Source of the DNA: Pilaira anomala
Lineage: Eukaryota; Mucoromycota; Mucoromycetes; Mucorales; Mucoraceae
Direction of reading: 5' to 3'
Assembly (NCBI GenBank): GCA_025716855.1
Contig: JAIXMQ010000034.1
Coordinates: 186,001 to 250,000, forward strand
Length of the DNA stretch: 64,000 nucleotides
Shown: positions 9,607 through 20,740 of the stretch, piece by piece
Layout: each line of letters begins with the position of its first letter
How positions within the stretch are numbered: position 1 is the first letter of the stretch
The notes under the pieces: model-generated
Told to the model about the DNA's origin: nothing
The model's input: only the letters and a program-made list of their open reading frames with translations
The model's database searches: none
Made by a program: the position numbers and the translations under genes

Positions 9607-11895
9607 TATTAAAGCGGATGGAATGTTGAGACTAAATTGTTATGTGGTTGGTTGGTATGCGGCGCTTTTAAAAATAAAAAAGCTGTACAGAAATATATGA
9701 CACTTTTTATTATTATTAGTATGAAAAAAGTAAACCAACAACAGATACTTACAGGTTGTATTCAAAGAAGAAATAAAGATATATACAAAAGGTAAGGTTT
9801 CAACTTTAACCTTCTTGTTCTGTATGTTATTTACTCTTAATTTTTTTTTTTTCTTATTGACTGAAATAAAAAAATAAAAATAAAAAAGAAGAAAAAGAAA
9901 GAAAAGAATGGTTGCTGTTATAAAAATAATACCTCTAAATGACAAGGCATCTTAAACAAGTCTGTTAAATCTTGTATCACGTGAAATACATTCTAGTTCA
10001 TACGCTTACATAAAAAGTAAAAGTGGTTCCTAAGTATCTTATCCAAGTAGATAATGTAGTACCTTCTTATAACATTCTCTAGTCAATTTGGTACTATCTG
10101 ATATTGTCAGTATTTATTCCAATTTTTTATAAATTGAAATTGTGTGAAGATAATAGTAAGGGGACCAATGATAATGCATTATTTTATTTGGTAGAAGCAC
10201 CTCCTCCATGTTTTTTAATGCCGCTAGCTAGCACCTATATGTATACATAGAAGCAACTCTACAATGTCCACTCTAAGCCAAAAAGAAAAATCTAGTTAAT
10301 GAGTATTTTTTTTTGAAAAAAAGCTGACTCTATTCTCTGTAAATATTTAATTTTTTTCTCATTGAATGATATCGTCGTATATTTTAATGTAACTACCCAC
10401 GTAGGAGGTAGTTATCTATACAAGCAATGTCATATTTAATTTACATGTAAGTATTGGCACAATATACATGGTATAGTTGGTCAATGCATGTACACAGCAA
10501 AAAAGGTTGATACAAGTACTTTGACTTATTTACCATTACTCTGAAAGCCCCTTGATTTAGTGCGTCTTTTTCTTATCAGAGATTATAAATGACTGCCTGA
10601 TATATTGGTTTGTTCCCCACTCCAAATCTATTATTAATGACGATTAGTTGTTCATAACCATTCCAAAAACAATGATTAATCAGAGTTTGATTTTCCTGAT
10701 ATGCCCATTTATTAACTTCTTCTATTTTTTTCGCACGCCACAAACAAGTTCATTATTAACCACTTTTTGTTGTTCTTTTTCTTTCTTTTTTTTCTAAACA
10801 AAGCATGAATCTTCCTTGTCACCACCGCCTGAATATCTTGTTTGGTTAAATAAGCTATTCAAACAACAGATTGTATCAAGAAGTAACTAATATATACTGT
10901 TGTCAATGGTAAGATATATATCATAGTTTCAGTAATTGTATTACGAAAAAATAATCCATTTTTTTATAAATTCTCTTTTTGGTTATAGAAGCAAGTAGAT
11001 CAGCTTGTAATTTTCTTTCCCAGCTTCCACTAGGTATTGGATTTGGTTTTTACTGTTCGACTGTAAGTGTACTCAGTTCAAAAAAAAAAAAAAAAAAAAA
11101 AAGTGGAAGACCTTTTATTCTGTCTGATCTTACAAAAAGCTTACCTAAATTCAGAAGCACATGCTTGGGAACTAGTGATACCGTTGATAACCATATAAAA
11201 ACAGCAAGTTGACCTGAAGCATAAGTCAAGACAACATGGACCAACAGGCACCAAGAAGTAATGAACCAGATCAAACTGGATTGTGTTCCGAGAGCAAAAA
11301 TATTCGTCCTCCAGTAAATCTCTTTTCTTAATATAGTTGTTACACATAACATTTACTTCATCAAATACGAATGCTTGTTATTTTGTAAACTCAAAAAACA
11401 GAGCTGCACTTAATTCTGCCAATCAGAATCCTACAATCAGAATCCTACAATTATTAAAATCGTTATATCTGTAATTTGAGCATGAATATTATACATTCCC
11501 ATATGTTTCAATAGCCACGGCTTTTGACGCAAAATCACGTTTAAATGATTGCATAGCATTACGTAAGCCTGATTGAGGCTGTGTAAACGAATAAAGTATC
11601 AAGTGTAAAGGATTATTAATCCATATAATTAAGATGATGATGATAGAATTAATGTGATTGGTTTAAAATGATAATTGAAGGTACAAAAAAAAATGCGCCT
11701 CTCTCTTCATAATTTTCCAATTCAATTTTAGTTATAATACGATAGTCAAATTAAATGGTTGGTAATGCAATTTTTTTTTTTTTTTGAGTATAAATAAAAC
11801 GGGATAAAACAAATAAAGATATTTCTTTTTTTTCTCATACATAGTCTAAACAAAATATAATTGACCGTGTTCAACATATTCAAACTTGTTTAACA
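9607..11895. other. long intergenic region, possible membrane-protein relic only
   Basis: AT-rich DNA between the giant Ig-repeat gene and glutathione reductase 1, which diverge from here. No tRNA, rRNA or convincing intact gene was seen. It will hold both promoters. A short coding-like stretch on the minus strand near 11.05-11.64 kb is listed separately. Short homopolymer tracts occur at about 9841-9852 and 11080-11102. Confidence 0.6.
11050..11640 (-). pseudogene. possible decayed membrane-protein gene fragments
   Basis: Minus-strand reading gives two coding-like pieces. The upstream one (about 11640-11507) runs from a hydrophobic helix into a basic, helix-like tail ending GLRNAMQSFKRDFASKAV and a stop shortly after. 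The second (about 11352-11150) is strongly hydrophobic (two potential membrane segments around SSLIWFITSWCLLVHVV) and is followed by a good intron signature: donor at 11145 (GTAAGC) and acceptor ACTTACAG near 11064. The pieces lie in different frames separated by stops, and no ATG-led intact model can be built. I do not recognise the family. It could equally be chance reading in AT-rich DNA. Confidence 0.2.
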
Positions 11896-13360
11896 ATGGC
11901 ACCTGTTTCTAAAGCTTCAAAGAAAATTTTTGATTATATTGTAATTGGTGGTGGCTCTGGAGGTATGGCCTCTGCAAGAAGAGCAGCTGGTATTCACGGT
12001 GCTTCTGTTGCCTTGATTGAGTCTCATAGTGTATTAGGCGGCACCTGTGTTAATGTAGGTTGTGTTCCTAAGAAAGTGATGTGGAATACAGCTTCTATCT
12101 ATGAAACTTTACATCAAGCAAAAGGATATGGATATGAGTTTAGTGACGTAAAGTTTAACTGGCCTGTCATAAAAGCAAAACGCGATGCTTATATAAAACG
12201 TTTGAATGGCATTTACGATAACAACCTTACCAAAGAAAAAGTAGAACATTTCCACGGTCATGCTAGTTTTGTTAATGCTTCTACCATTAACATTTCAAGA
12301 GAAGGTGTTGAGCCTATTGAGATTCAAGGTAAACACATTTTAATTGCTACAGGTGGTCACCCCATTATTCCTAAAGTACCTGGTGCTGAACTGGGTATTA
12401 GTTCAAACGGTTTCTTTGAACTGGAGGACCAACCAAAACGTGTTGCGGTTGTAGGAACTGGGTACATCGGTGTTGAACTTGCTGGTATTTTTCATGCGCT
12501 TGGCTCCGATGTTACTATCTTTTCCCGTACAAAACAAATCTTGAGAAAGTTTGATCCTATTGTTAAAGATACTTTATTGGAACACATGAAGAAACAAGGT
12601 GTCAATTTTACTTTTGACTCCAAGGTTACTGGTTTAAGAAAGACAGAAAATGGTATTGCAGTTGACTTTGAATCAGATGGTCAAAAGGGTGAACTTGAAG
12701 TTGATACCGTACTTTGGGCTGTTGGTCGTGCTGCTAATACAAAAGGATTAAATATTGAAGCTATTGGTGTTAAATTAGACGATAAACAACAAATCATTGT
12801 CGATGAGTATCAAAACACAGGTGTAGAAAACGTTTATTCTCTTGGTGACGTAGTTGGCAAATTTGAGTTAACTCCTGGTTAGTGTAAATCTTTTAAAAGA
12901 AAGTACTCATTTATCTCATGACTAACATTATTATATAGTCGCTATTGCCGCTGGCCGCAAATTATCGGATCGTCTCTTTGGTGGTCCACAATTTACTCAT
13001 GCTAAGCTTGATTATGTTAACATTCCCACTGTTGTATTTTCTCATCCTACAATCGGTACAATTGGTTATACTGAACCAGAAGCTCGCGAAAAGTTTGGAG
13101 ATGAAAACATCAAGGTTTATGAAACCAGATTTGGTAATATGTATTTCAGTGTTCTTGATGAAAAGGAACCTACGGCTTATAAACTTATTGTGAGTGGTAA
13201 AGAAGAAAAAGTAGTTGGTCTTCATATTATTGGTAAAGATAGTGATGAAATGCTTCAAGGATTTGGCGTTGCTATTCGTATGGGAGCAACTAAAGCTGAT
13301 TTCGATGCATGCGTTGCTATACATCCTACTTCTTCGGAAGAATTAGTTACATTACGTTAA
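11896..13360 (+). CDS. glutathione reductase, copy 1 (2 exons, 467 aa)
   Basis: Reduces glutathione disulphide with NADPH, keeping the thiol pool reduced. Exons 11896-12877 and 12939-13360 join in frame. FAD-binding GGGSGG lies at about residues 18-23, the redox-active disulphide is Cys51-Cys56 in [13 protein letters not shown], the NADPH-binding [13 protein letters not shown] follows, and the C-terminal catalytic His sits in AIHPTSSEE. The CVNVGC centre and the Arg-containing NADPH loop ([11 protein letters not shown]) are typical of glutathione reductase rather than lipoamide dehydrogenase. Length matches the cytosolic form; no mitochondrial presequence is seen, though a slightly longer N-terminus than copy 2 is present. 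The single intron falls right after ELTP, a place where copy 2 has none. Its stop is 55 bp from the convergent signal peptidase gene. A close paralogue lies at 51.3 kb. Confidence 0.95.
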
Positions 13361-13415
13361 AAAATAAATAAAACAACCTCCTTATGTTGATATAATGCTT
13401 TTTTTTTATTTTTTT

Positions 13416-14157
13416 TTAGTTGTCATGTAATTTATTTTTGAGTGTAGTTAAATAAGTTGATAAATCTTTATCAATTGCCTCGGTAACCATAACTCCCTTA
13501 GTTGTAAACCATTTTGCTACATTGGGTTCAACTTGATAGCTAACAGACTTTCCATTTGATTTATAGGTCAAGTTTAACTTGTAAATTGACGAATATTTAT
13601 CCATACTGCCTGAAATCATTAATGATCCTGTCACCTACGCATTGAAAAGGTTAACTTATTAAAATTTATTCTGTATATCAATAGTAAGCCTTACTTTTCC
13701 ATCCACTTTTTGATAACCAATAAAGATTTGATCTTTTTCAGCAAGGTAAGAATAAGCAAGAGAAATACCCTGAATAATCCAATAAGCAATCACACATAAA
13801 GTTGTGACGGTAATTGCTTCGTTAAAGCTAGTTTTATATTCATACAAAAAGGCTCCTCCTGCAATAAAACAAGAAACATAACCCAAGAATAATTTAACAT
13901 CGGTATGGATATGAGATTGAGTGAATTTCAAGTCAGTTGAATAAAACTAAATACATCATAATAAGTATTACGATAACACACAAGTCCCATTGTATTAAAT
14001 ATTTACTCGAGCAAGTTCATCATCAACGGCGTTTTTAAGTTGAATACCGTCGTATATATTAGTAACTTCAACAGGTTCTAGACTTGATAAATTACTAACT
14101 TTATTTGGTTATTTATTGTTGCTAATCTCTTTTACCTTTGACTTCGGTTTGAGACAT
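13416..14157 (-). CDS. signal peptidase complex subunit 2 (4 exons, 187 aa)
   Basis: Non-catalytic subunit of the ER signal peptidase complex. Exons, from the 5' end: 14136-14157, 14007-14077, 13695-13946, 13416-13634; they join to 187 residues, the usual size. After a short N-terminus (EPVEVTNIYDG) comes the family-typical DVKLFLGYVSCFIAGGAF region with two membrane helices (roughly residues 46-66 and 71-91) forming a hairpin, then a cytosolic domain with IFIGYQKVDGKVTGSLMISG. The very short first exon (22 nt, MSQTEVK) is inferred from a good donor and in-frame joining. The second exon's acceptor was chosen because the nearer upstream AG leads into a stop. It lies head to head with the orphan gene starting at 14421 and shares about 260 bp of promoter with it. 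Confidence 0.85.
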
Positions 14158-14420
14158 GTTATTATATTAAAGAGATGAAGAAAGAAAACAGTGCAGATAA
14201 TGCACGCGATTTTTTTTTTTTTTTTTTTTTTTTTATCTTCTCAGTCTCAAACAAACACGAAAAAAAACATTTGTTTAGATGTCCGTCTCAAACTCGAGTG
14301 CAACCAGATCATTTTAGATTAAACAATGAAACAGGTTTTTATATATTAAAAAGTAAATATAATATTCATAGTACCTTTCTTTTTTATCTCAACTTAATTT
14401 GTTATTCAATAAGATTAATT

Positions 14421-15320
14421 ATGGACAACATTAAATTAAACGTTTTACTTTTAAGCCGAAAAATCGCTGAACTAACTATGGATTTTCAGAAATTAAACGG
14501 TCAAAAAGATTCAACTAGTAAATGCATTCAAGCAGGTCAAAATTTACATTTTCTCTTTCGTCAACAAATGGAGTATGTTGCCAGTCAATGTAGAGGAAAC
14601 TGCGATATATTGGCCAATATCAAATGTGAACTGGAGATAGCGAATAAAAATAAAAGATTTGATCTTGTCACTATTTTTGAAGTTGTCGAAAATACAAAAA
14701 AGTTGTTAAGCAACCTGGAAGAGACTCAGCAAAAAAACGAAAGAATGAAAGAAGAGATGTGTGATATTGTTAAACTTGTTGCGGAAGAAAAACTGGCTAT
14801 TGACAATAAACCGTTTAATTCATTTATTCTATTTGCTAACCATGCAACATTAAGAGGAATATTATCGGAATTCGCTCCAATTACAGTAATAGCAGCTGTA
14901 CAATTGGGTATTCATCGTGGTATTTATTCATCTATAAAAATAGCTTTTTCTGCTATAGGGTGCTCTTTATTAGCTGGTTCCATTATCCGAGCAATTGCAT
15001 ATTGTCAAGAGGAAAATTTTAAAAGTAAATCCGAACCTATAAATAACTTGCTGCAGAAAGTATACCACTTACAACAATGCTCAATTGATTTTAACAATTT
15101 AGTCGCTAGGATTATAGAAGATCTGCTGAATCTTGTCAAATCTGCTGAAAAGAATCTCGCTTACCGCTTTATAGATGGTGATAGAGTATCGCTCTTGACT
15201 GAAAAGATGATTAATGAAACAAAATCATTACAAACTTGCTTTTTACTTGTTGAATCAAAAGCAACAAAATTCTCTAAAAAATACATGATCTTAAAAAGTA
15301 AAGCTAAAAAGCTTGAATAG
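14421..15320 (+). CDS. orphan coil / hydrophobic hairpin / coil protein A (299 aa)
   Basis: I do not recognise the family. The protein has an N-terminal mostly alpha-helical half with heptad-like patterns (residues 1-130), a hydrophobic block at about 148-195 (two helices, the first around ITVIAAVQLGI and the second around IAFSAIGCSLLAGSII), then a second long helical half ending in a Lys-rich tail. It is a paralogue of the next gene: both have the same layout, similar length, and a shared motif where E-L-x-x-A-x-x-N-x-x-FD (residues 70-81) aligns. No signal peptide. A further in-frame ATG exists at 14175, but it would sit 17 bp from the divergent SPC2 start and would read through a poly-T tract, so 14421 is preferred. 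The layout recalls two-state helical membrane-inserting proteins of the ClyA/HBL type, but this rests only on architecture. Confidence 0.75.
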   Translation: MDNIKLNVLLLSRKIAELTMDFQKLNGQKDSTSKCIQAGQNLHFLFRQQMEYVASQCRGNCDILANIKCELEIANKNKRFDLVTIFEVVENTKKLLSNLEETQQKNERMKEEMCDIVKLVAEEKLAIDNKPFNSFILFANHATLRGILSEFAPITVIAAVQLGIHRGIYSSIKIAFSAIGCSLLAGSIIRAIAYCQEENFKSKSEPINNLLQKVYHLQQCSIDFNNLVARIIEDLLNLVKSAEKNLAYRFIDGDRVSLLTEKMINETKSLQTCFLLVESKATKFSKKYMILKSKAKKLE

Positions 15321-15352
15321 TATTTTATCAATTTGTAAATAAAAACCCATTC

Positions 15353-15415
15353 TCCTTTTTTTTTTTTTATCTTTTTTTTTTTATCTTTTTTTTTTTTATC
15401 TTTTTTTTTTCATTC
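15353..15415 (+). repeat. short tandem T-tract/ATC repeat
   Basis: About three tandem units of 17-20 bases, each a run of 10-12 T followed by ATC, then a final T run and CATTC. It lies between the two tandem orphan genes and may be part of the downstream gene's pyrimidine-rich promoter, as pyrimidine-rich leaders also precede other genes here (for example 48460-48500, 58740-58850). Confidence 0.7.
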
Positions 15416-15457
15416 TTTCTTTACTTTACTGCTATTTTTTTCTTTTCTACTTTAACT

Positions 15458-16336
15458 ATGCCATTAATTAACCCCCGCTATCAAAGTGTAGCAGCACATG
15501 TTACCTTGTATAGTCTTATTGCATGTTTGAAATTTACCAGCGGTATGTTTGGTGATGTCAACACAGAGGTGAAAATTTTGGTTGATGAAACGTATGGTGT
15601 GTTCTTTAAGCTTTATGATAATATGACCCAAATCAACAAAGAATGTGATAGTTGTAAGGATTTGCTAGGAAAGATGGAAAATGACTTGGTTGTTGCAAAA
15701 ACCAATTTAAAGTTCGACATTAAAAATGTTAAAGATATGCAAGAGTCTTGCTTTCAACTAAAGAACAGTTTCACATCTTTGCAAAACTCAAATTATCAAA
15801 TCGGAAACGAAGTTGCTGTTTTTAAGAAAAACTTGAACATGATGTCAAATAAATTCAGCTATGTACGTAGATGCTATTGGGCGAAGTACGGGTCAGTAGG
15901 AGCTATTGTGGGCGGAATCGTCACTGGATGTAATACCGACAGGTTTCCTTTTTTTTGTTTGGGATCATTTGTTGGTGCTAGCTTTGCAGCTTTAGGAATG
16001 TACTGTACCTCATTCAAGAAAACCAGTGTACTTATAACCTTGAAGAGACTACGTGCAGATACATTATTATGTCTAGATAATGAGTCTGCTGAATTCCGAG
16101 AATTGGACAACCTTGTATGTCTTGTTTCAGCCCAATTTGAATCTGCAGATGTAAATTTAAGACTAGCAGAATCCGCAACTGGTATTCGAGTAATAATGCA
16201 AGCAGACGAAATGTTAAAAACCATTAGGAAAGTAAAACTCTCTTTAAATGAAATAAAATTGACAGCAAAAGGAAATGCTGCTGATCTCAGAAGTATCATG
16301 GATTTGGAAAATGTCTCTGATCTCATAAGTCTATAA
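15458..16336 (+). CDS. orphan coil / hydrophobic hairpin / coil protein B (292 aa)
   Basis: Paralogue of the gene at 14421, in tandem 137 bp downstream. A helical N-terminal half (residues 1-135) contains a mildly hydrophobic start (VTLYSLIACLKF, about 15-27) and heptad-like stretches, then a Gly-rich hydrophobic hairpin at about 144-184: one arm YGSVGAIVGGIVTG, a polar turn CNTDR, and a second arm with CLGSFVGASFAALGMY. A second helical half follows to the end. The single exon starts at an ATG after a pyrimidine-rich leader. No catalytic motif or signal peptide is evident. Cys residues are frequent in the first half. The hairpin between two coiled-coil arms is the feature that sets the pair apart; function is unknown. 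Confidence 0.75.
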   Translation: MPLINPRYQSVAAHVTLYSLIACLKFTSGMFGDVNTEVKILVDETYGVFFKLYDNMTQINKECDSCKDLLGKMENDLVVAKTNLKFDIKNVKDMQESCFQLKNSFTSLQNSNYQIGNEVAVFKKNLNMMSNKFSYVRRCYWAKYGSVGAIVGGIVTGCNTDRFPFFCLGSFVGASFAALGMYCTSFKKTSVLITLKRLRADTLLCLDNESAEFRELDNLVCLVSAQFESADVNLRLAESATGIRVIMQADEMLKTIRKVKLSLNEIKLTAKGNAADLRSIMDLENVSDLISL

Positions 16337-16486
16337 TACACATCTACATACATATAAATAAAAAAGCTAGTTTTTATTATCCGATAGTTTTCTTCTTTTT
16401 TTTTTTTTTTTTTTGAGAGAGAGAGAGAGAAGGGTGCACATCATACTACACAAATAAAATCTATATTTTTATGTGTGTTTAATAGG

Positions 16487-17887
16487 TTATAATTGTTGGT
16501 TAATGATGGCGTGGTAATTCTCGGAATTACGTTTGAGAATGTCCAAGACTGGGCCAAGAAGACGGGTAAATGCCTTCTTACCAAGTGTGGCACACTTGAG
16601 TCTACCATGTGCTACAACAGTAGCGGCTCTAGGGCTATCATTTAATAAAGCCAATTCTATTAATGGGTAAGGTTAGTTGTTATTGTGTTATTTGAAACTT
16701 AACAAAAAAAATTACCTCCAAAGTAAGAACCTCTTTCCAATTGATTTACTTGTTGCTGTACACCATCAGCATTAGTCTTTAATACAATGGCTTCACCGGA
16801 CTCAATGATATAGAATTGATCTCCTATATCACCCTGCTTTACAACCTCCTGTCCATCTTCAAAATAAACAGATTCTAAAGCATCAGCAATCTTGTGTTGT
16901 TCATAAGATTCAAGTGATTTTAACAAGGCAACTTCAGATAAAAAGATCTCATACATGCGTCTCTTACGAGAAGTATTTTCCATCAAGATAGTTCTAAAAG
17001 TAATACGATCCAAAGCCCAAAGAACTGAATCTGAGGTTGTAATAATTGTTGCAGCACGAGGTGCGTTATACATTAAAGCGAGTTCACCAAAACTACCACC
17101 TGCTTCATAATTTGTAACTTTGGTCTCGCCAATAAAACAATCCAAAGTACCTGATTCTACAACGTAGAAATAGTCACCCACGCCTCCTTGTTCAATCACT
17201 GTAGTTTCCTTGGGAACGCGTTTTTCTGACATGGCATTAACGACATCTAAATATTGTTCTTCATCTAAGTTACGGAATAAAAAGTTGTTTCCGATACTGA
17301 CTTTAATACGTTCAGCTTGTGCTTGGGATTTGGGAATAACAAGTTTGACAAAGTCTTGGTTTGCACTTGGTGCCATAGACTCGGCACTTACCGAAGTACG
17401 TCTACCACGATTATAGTTTGTAGGAGGTAAAGAGGGTAATGGTTCAGTTGAAAAATTATCATGTTCTTCGTCATCTTCATCGTCCTCATCTTCATCATCT
17501 TGTTCATCTTGAAGACTCATGTGAGTATCACCCCAATTAATGGCCTGATGCTCGACATGGTTCATTTGTTGAGGTTGTTGCTCACACAAAGGATGTAAAT
17601 CACTAGCATTGGCTAATAATAAATTATGGATTAATAAAAAGTACATATGAATCAATAAGAAAAAATATGTATGTATATTTACTATCAAACATTTGGCTAT
17701 TATTACTGTTGTTGTTGTTTCGATGAGCAAAACGTTGTTCTTCGAGTTTACGAGTAAAAAAATTAGAGCAAAACTGGAGTACATCGGCAGGTTGTTCATG
17801 ACAATACTCGTTATGTAAATCGGTCAAGAGTTGCGTATATTCATCTGTTTGAGGTGCAAATTCAAACGGCTGTTCGTCGGTTATCAT
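16487..17887 (-). CDS. cAMP-dependent protein kinase regulatory subunit (3 exons, 423 aa)
   Basis: Binds and inhibits the PKA catalytic subunit until cAMP binds. Exons from the 5' end: 17683-17887, 16716-17612, 16487-16656. The N-terminal dimerisation/docking helix region (about residues 15-55, [20 protein letters not shown]) is followed by an Asn-rich stretch, an acidic tract (about 104-119) and an inhibitor site RRTSVS at 139-144 with a phosphorylatable Ser, as in type II subunits. Two cyclic-nucleotide domains follow, each with a phosphate-binding cassette: [15 protein letters not shown] and [15 protein letters not shown], both keeping the Glu and Arg needed for cAMP. Length and order match fungal PKA-R. 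Mucorales usually carry several PKA-R genes; which one this is cannot be told. It converges on orphan gene B 150 bp away. Confidence 0.96.
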
Positions 17888-18458
17888 TTTTATTTTATTT
17901 TTTTGTGTGTTAAAACGAAAGAAAAAAGTATCGGGCGTACGTTACAATTACAAGACCGCCTTACGGCTGTCTTTTCAGTTAGATGGTTGCGTCATAAAAA
18001 AGACTTTCAAGTGATATGATCTATTCTATGAATAGAAGAAGAGTAGATATTCATCTTTATAACAAGTATAGAATCACACGAACAAGTTATTTCATACTAT
18101 TTTATAACTAGAATTTTCATAGTCAAAAAAGTTCGATATATCATCATTTCAAAACCATTTAACAACGAACCAAAAAGCCACTGTATCATGTCACTTGATT
18201 GATCCTACCAAGCCGCCAGTTCCTTTTTTTTTTTCTCAAACAAAATAAACACGTTTATTTAAGCACATAAAAAGTAAGGCAATGAATTTATTTGTGCTTC
18301 AAATGAAATCATGTATTTTAAGGTGCTGCTAATTTCCCTATCCGATGAATACAATCTAAATGAGATCCTTGTCTGAGTATTGTTGCTGTTTACACGCCTA
18401 AATTTGGAATTTCATGTTAGACGGTTAATAAAAAAAACCCACTTACTGTGTAAAACCA
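17888..18458. other. gene-free stretch upstream of PKA-R
   Basis: Promoter side of the PKA-R gene and boundary to the decayed region. No coding sequence, RNA gene or repeat that I can support. Confidence 0.5.
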
Positions 18459-20740
18459 TTAAGTGCGGAACACACCACATTTTAGGTGGCGGTATAAAAA
18501 GTATTTGTTATTGTTATTGTTGTTGTTGTTGCCTGCAAAATATATCAGGTCTTCCACGTCCTGACCAGATGATGATGATATGTCCCACATGTTTCGGGCA
18601 GCGTTTGTATTACGATTCCAGGTTACTAATCGATCTTGACAGCGAGTGTAACGAAGGACCTTGAAGTTTCCTTGGAGAGGCTGGTTGGTTTTATTTTTGC
18701 ACACATTGCAAACCCACGTTGGAGCGATTAATTTATAATTTTCTATTTTGTAATTATCGAATTATATACATATACTTACTGTAGAAGTTTGAAACTCATT
18801 AATATCTATCAAACATAGCTCCCCGAGGCGTTCTCTTCGTTTCAGATTTTTATATAAAGTGGAGGTAACACCATGGAGTTGACTTGTAAGAGGAACATCA
18901 TCTTTGTTGAACATTCCGTCACCAAAGACAACCAAAGGCATTTTTCTCTTGTTTTCTTCATTGAAGTTACCTCTTCGAAGAAGGCTTCTATGTTTATTAA
19001 AATGCGCGATATTATTAGCATAAGGTATATTATTTATTAATACTATCAAGTAAATTACTGGCTGGAGGAGTTTGGGCAAGCTTGTTTATTTTATTATCCT
19101 TTCTGCGACTATTGTTCCTCGACGTTTTCTTCTTCTTCCTTCTGTTACTGTTGTATTTCTTATCCCTGTTTATCAGAATATCAACAGCTTCTTCTTTAGA
19201 TCATTCCTTGACTAAATAGTTTAGCCATCCACCCTCACAAGTATTATACCTATAGAATCCAAATAAGTCGCCCATTTTTTGCAGCATGTACGCCACATGA
19301 GTTAAATATTTCTTAATAACAGCTGTCTTCAAAGAAGGAATTTTCGACTCAATTCGTTTGATTCCTGTGGTTGCTTTGATTCAATCTTGTAATCTTGCTC
19401 TGGATATAGTACCCCTGAAAGAGTAATATTCCTTGGCGCAATTGTCCATTCCCATGATAACTTGTAAAAACTTGGGTTCGGCCAGGATCAAGGGTACAAG
19501 GCCTAAAGTATTGATCAATTTCGGCTTTTGTGAAATCTTGTAACTCAAGTTTCGTTGTTGTTGCTGTTGCCGTTAGGGTTCTTCTTCTTGCTTGAACAAA
19601 TGTGAACCGACAGGTATACCCATCTGTCTTGACTTCGTTTATAAATACTTTATTTGATTTCTCATGTAAGTTGGATAAATCTTGAGCTCTATCATTGTCA
19701 GATGATATTAATCAATCGCTTTTTTTATATAGTATTTATTACTTACGATCTTATCTTCAGATTAGGGAATTTACTGAAATCGAAAACGTTGTAAAATTTG
19801 GATAGAGTAGTATTAAAAGTAGTGTCGGCTGTATTGCCTTGAGGGACAAAAGTATTTATATTGGAAGCATTTACTGTAATAAACCTCCATTGTAGCCCGG
19901 GTGTTGGAAATAAAGCAAATAACGGTTGGATTGATGGGCCCAGTGTATGTATTTGGATTTCCACCAGAAACATTTCGATGATCTAATTTCACAGAGTCAG
20001 TTAAATCTTGGAGTAGTTGCAACATTCGTTCTGAAGCATTACGGCAGTTTTAGGCTTGTATGATGACAGCTTCACTAACAGCGACATTGTTTTTGCTTGA
20101 TTTGGAGTATCCTGCATAGTAGCAAGTAGAGTTGCCAATTCTTTGGATAGAATTGTTGATGTTTTCAGATGAATTAACAGAATCGAGAATAGCAGCAGTT
20201 AATCTTTCAGAATGCTTTCTAACATTAGTTATGCACAATGATGCAGCTTGAAAGAGTTTCTTTGTTCTACTCGATGAAACAAAGTTATAATTCATGTTGC
20301 CAGTAATATCAGTAATGTTTTGTTGCAATAATTCTAGAAGAGCGCAAAATGACATCTACATTTAAGTTGGTGTTGTTAGAGACGATGTTTGATGTCATGG
20401 ATGCTCTGCGTACATTTCTAATGCATATGTTTAAAATTAATGTTGTACTTTCGTCTTCTGGATGTGCTTGAGAGGCTACGACGGCAGTTTCAGTGGAGTT
20501 TACCAAAGCTCTAGTGCCATTGACTATTAATTCGGCTGCGGCAACAGTTGCTTGTGTTCCCTGTAGTAGTACTGTTCCTAGACTTGATAGCTTTTTTATG
20601 GCCTGGAGAATGTTTTCGGAAACAGTTACTTGCAGTTGTTCATATTCATTAATTATTAAGCGGAATAACCTTATTGCAGAGCCTGGTTCTAATGAAATGC
20701 TTGCTTTTGTTATTGGCTTCTCTTTTTAGCCTCTAGTTCT
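18459..20740 (-). pseudogene. Fanzor-like (eukaryotic TnpB-related) nuclease, decayed copy 1
   Basis: Minus-strand frames spell a broken protein of the TnpB/Fanzor RNA-guided nuclease type. In order: a helical, Ala-rich N-terminal extension (about 20740-20050; INEYEQLQVTVSENIL), a piece with LFALFPTPGLQWRFI (about 19930), a beta-rich piece with FINEVKTDGYTCRFTF (about 19640), the RuvC-I-like strand RPCTLDPGRTQVFTSYHG (about 19500), an ESKIPSLKTAVIKKYL helix (about 19330), the block VVFGDGMFNKDDVPLTSQL with LYKNLKRRERLGELCLID (about 18960-18800), and, after an intron, a zinc finger beginning CNVC and the RuvC-III region TWNRNTNAARNM (about 18610). Stops and frameshifts break it repeatedly. The expected catalytic Asp of NRDxNAA is Asn, and the second CxxC of the finger has lost a Cys, so it is very likely inactive. 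Confidence 0.72.

Noticed and set aside
9640..9945. minus-strand frame of 101 codons upstream of the giant gene
   Set aside because: Composition is Phe/Lys/Tyr-rich from A/T tracts and it has no recognisable pattern; probably promoter sequence.
14175..14420. N-terminal extension of orphan gene A from an ATG at 14175
   Set aside because: It would begin 17 bp from the divergent SPC2 start and read through a long poly-T tract; the ATG at 14421 begins the part matching the paralogue.
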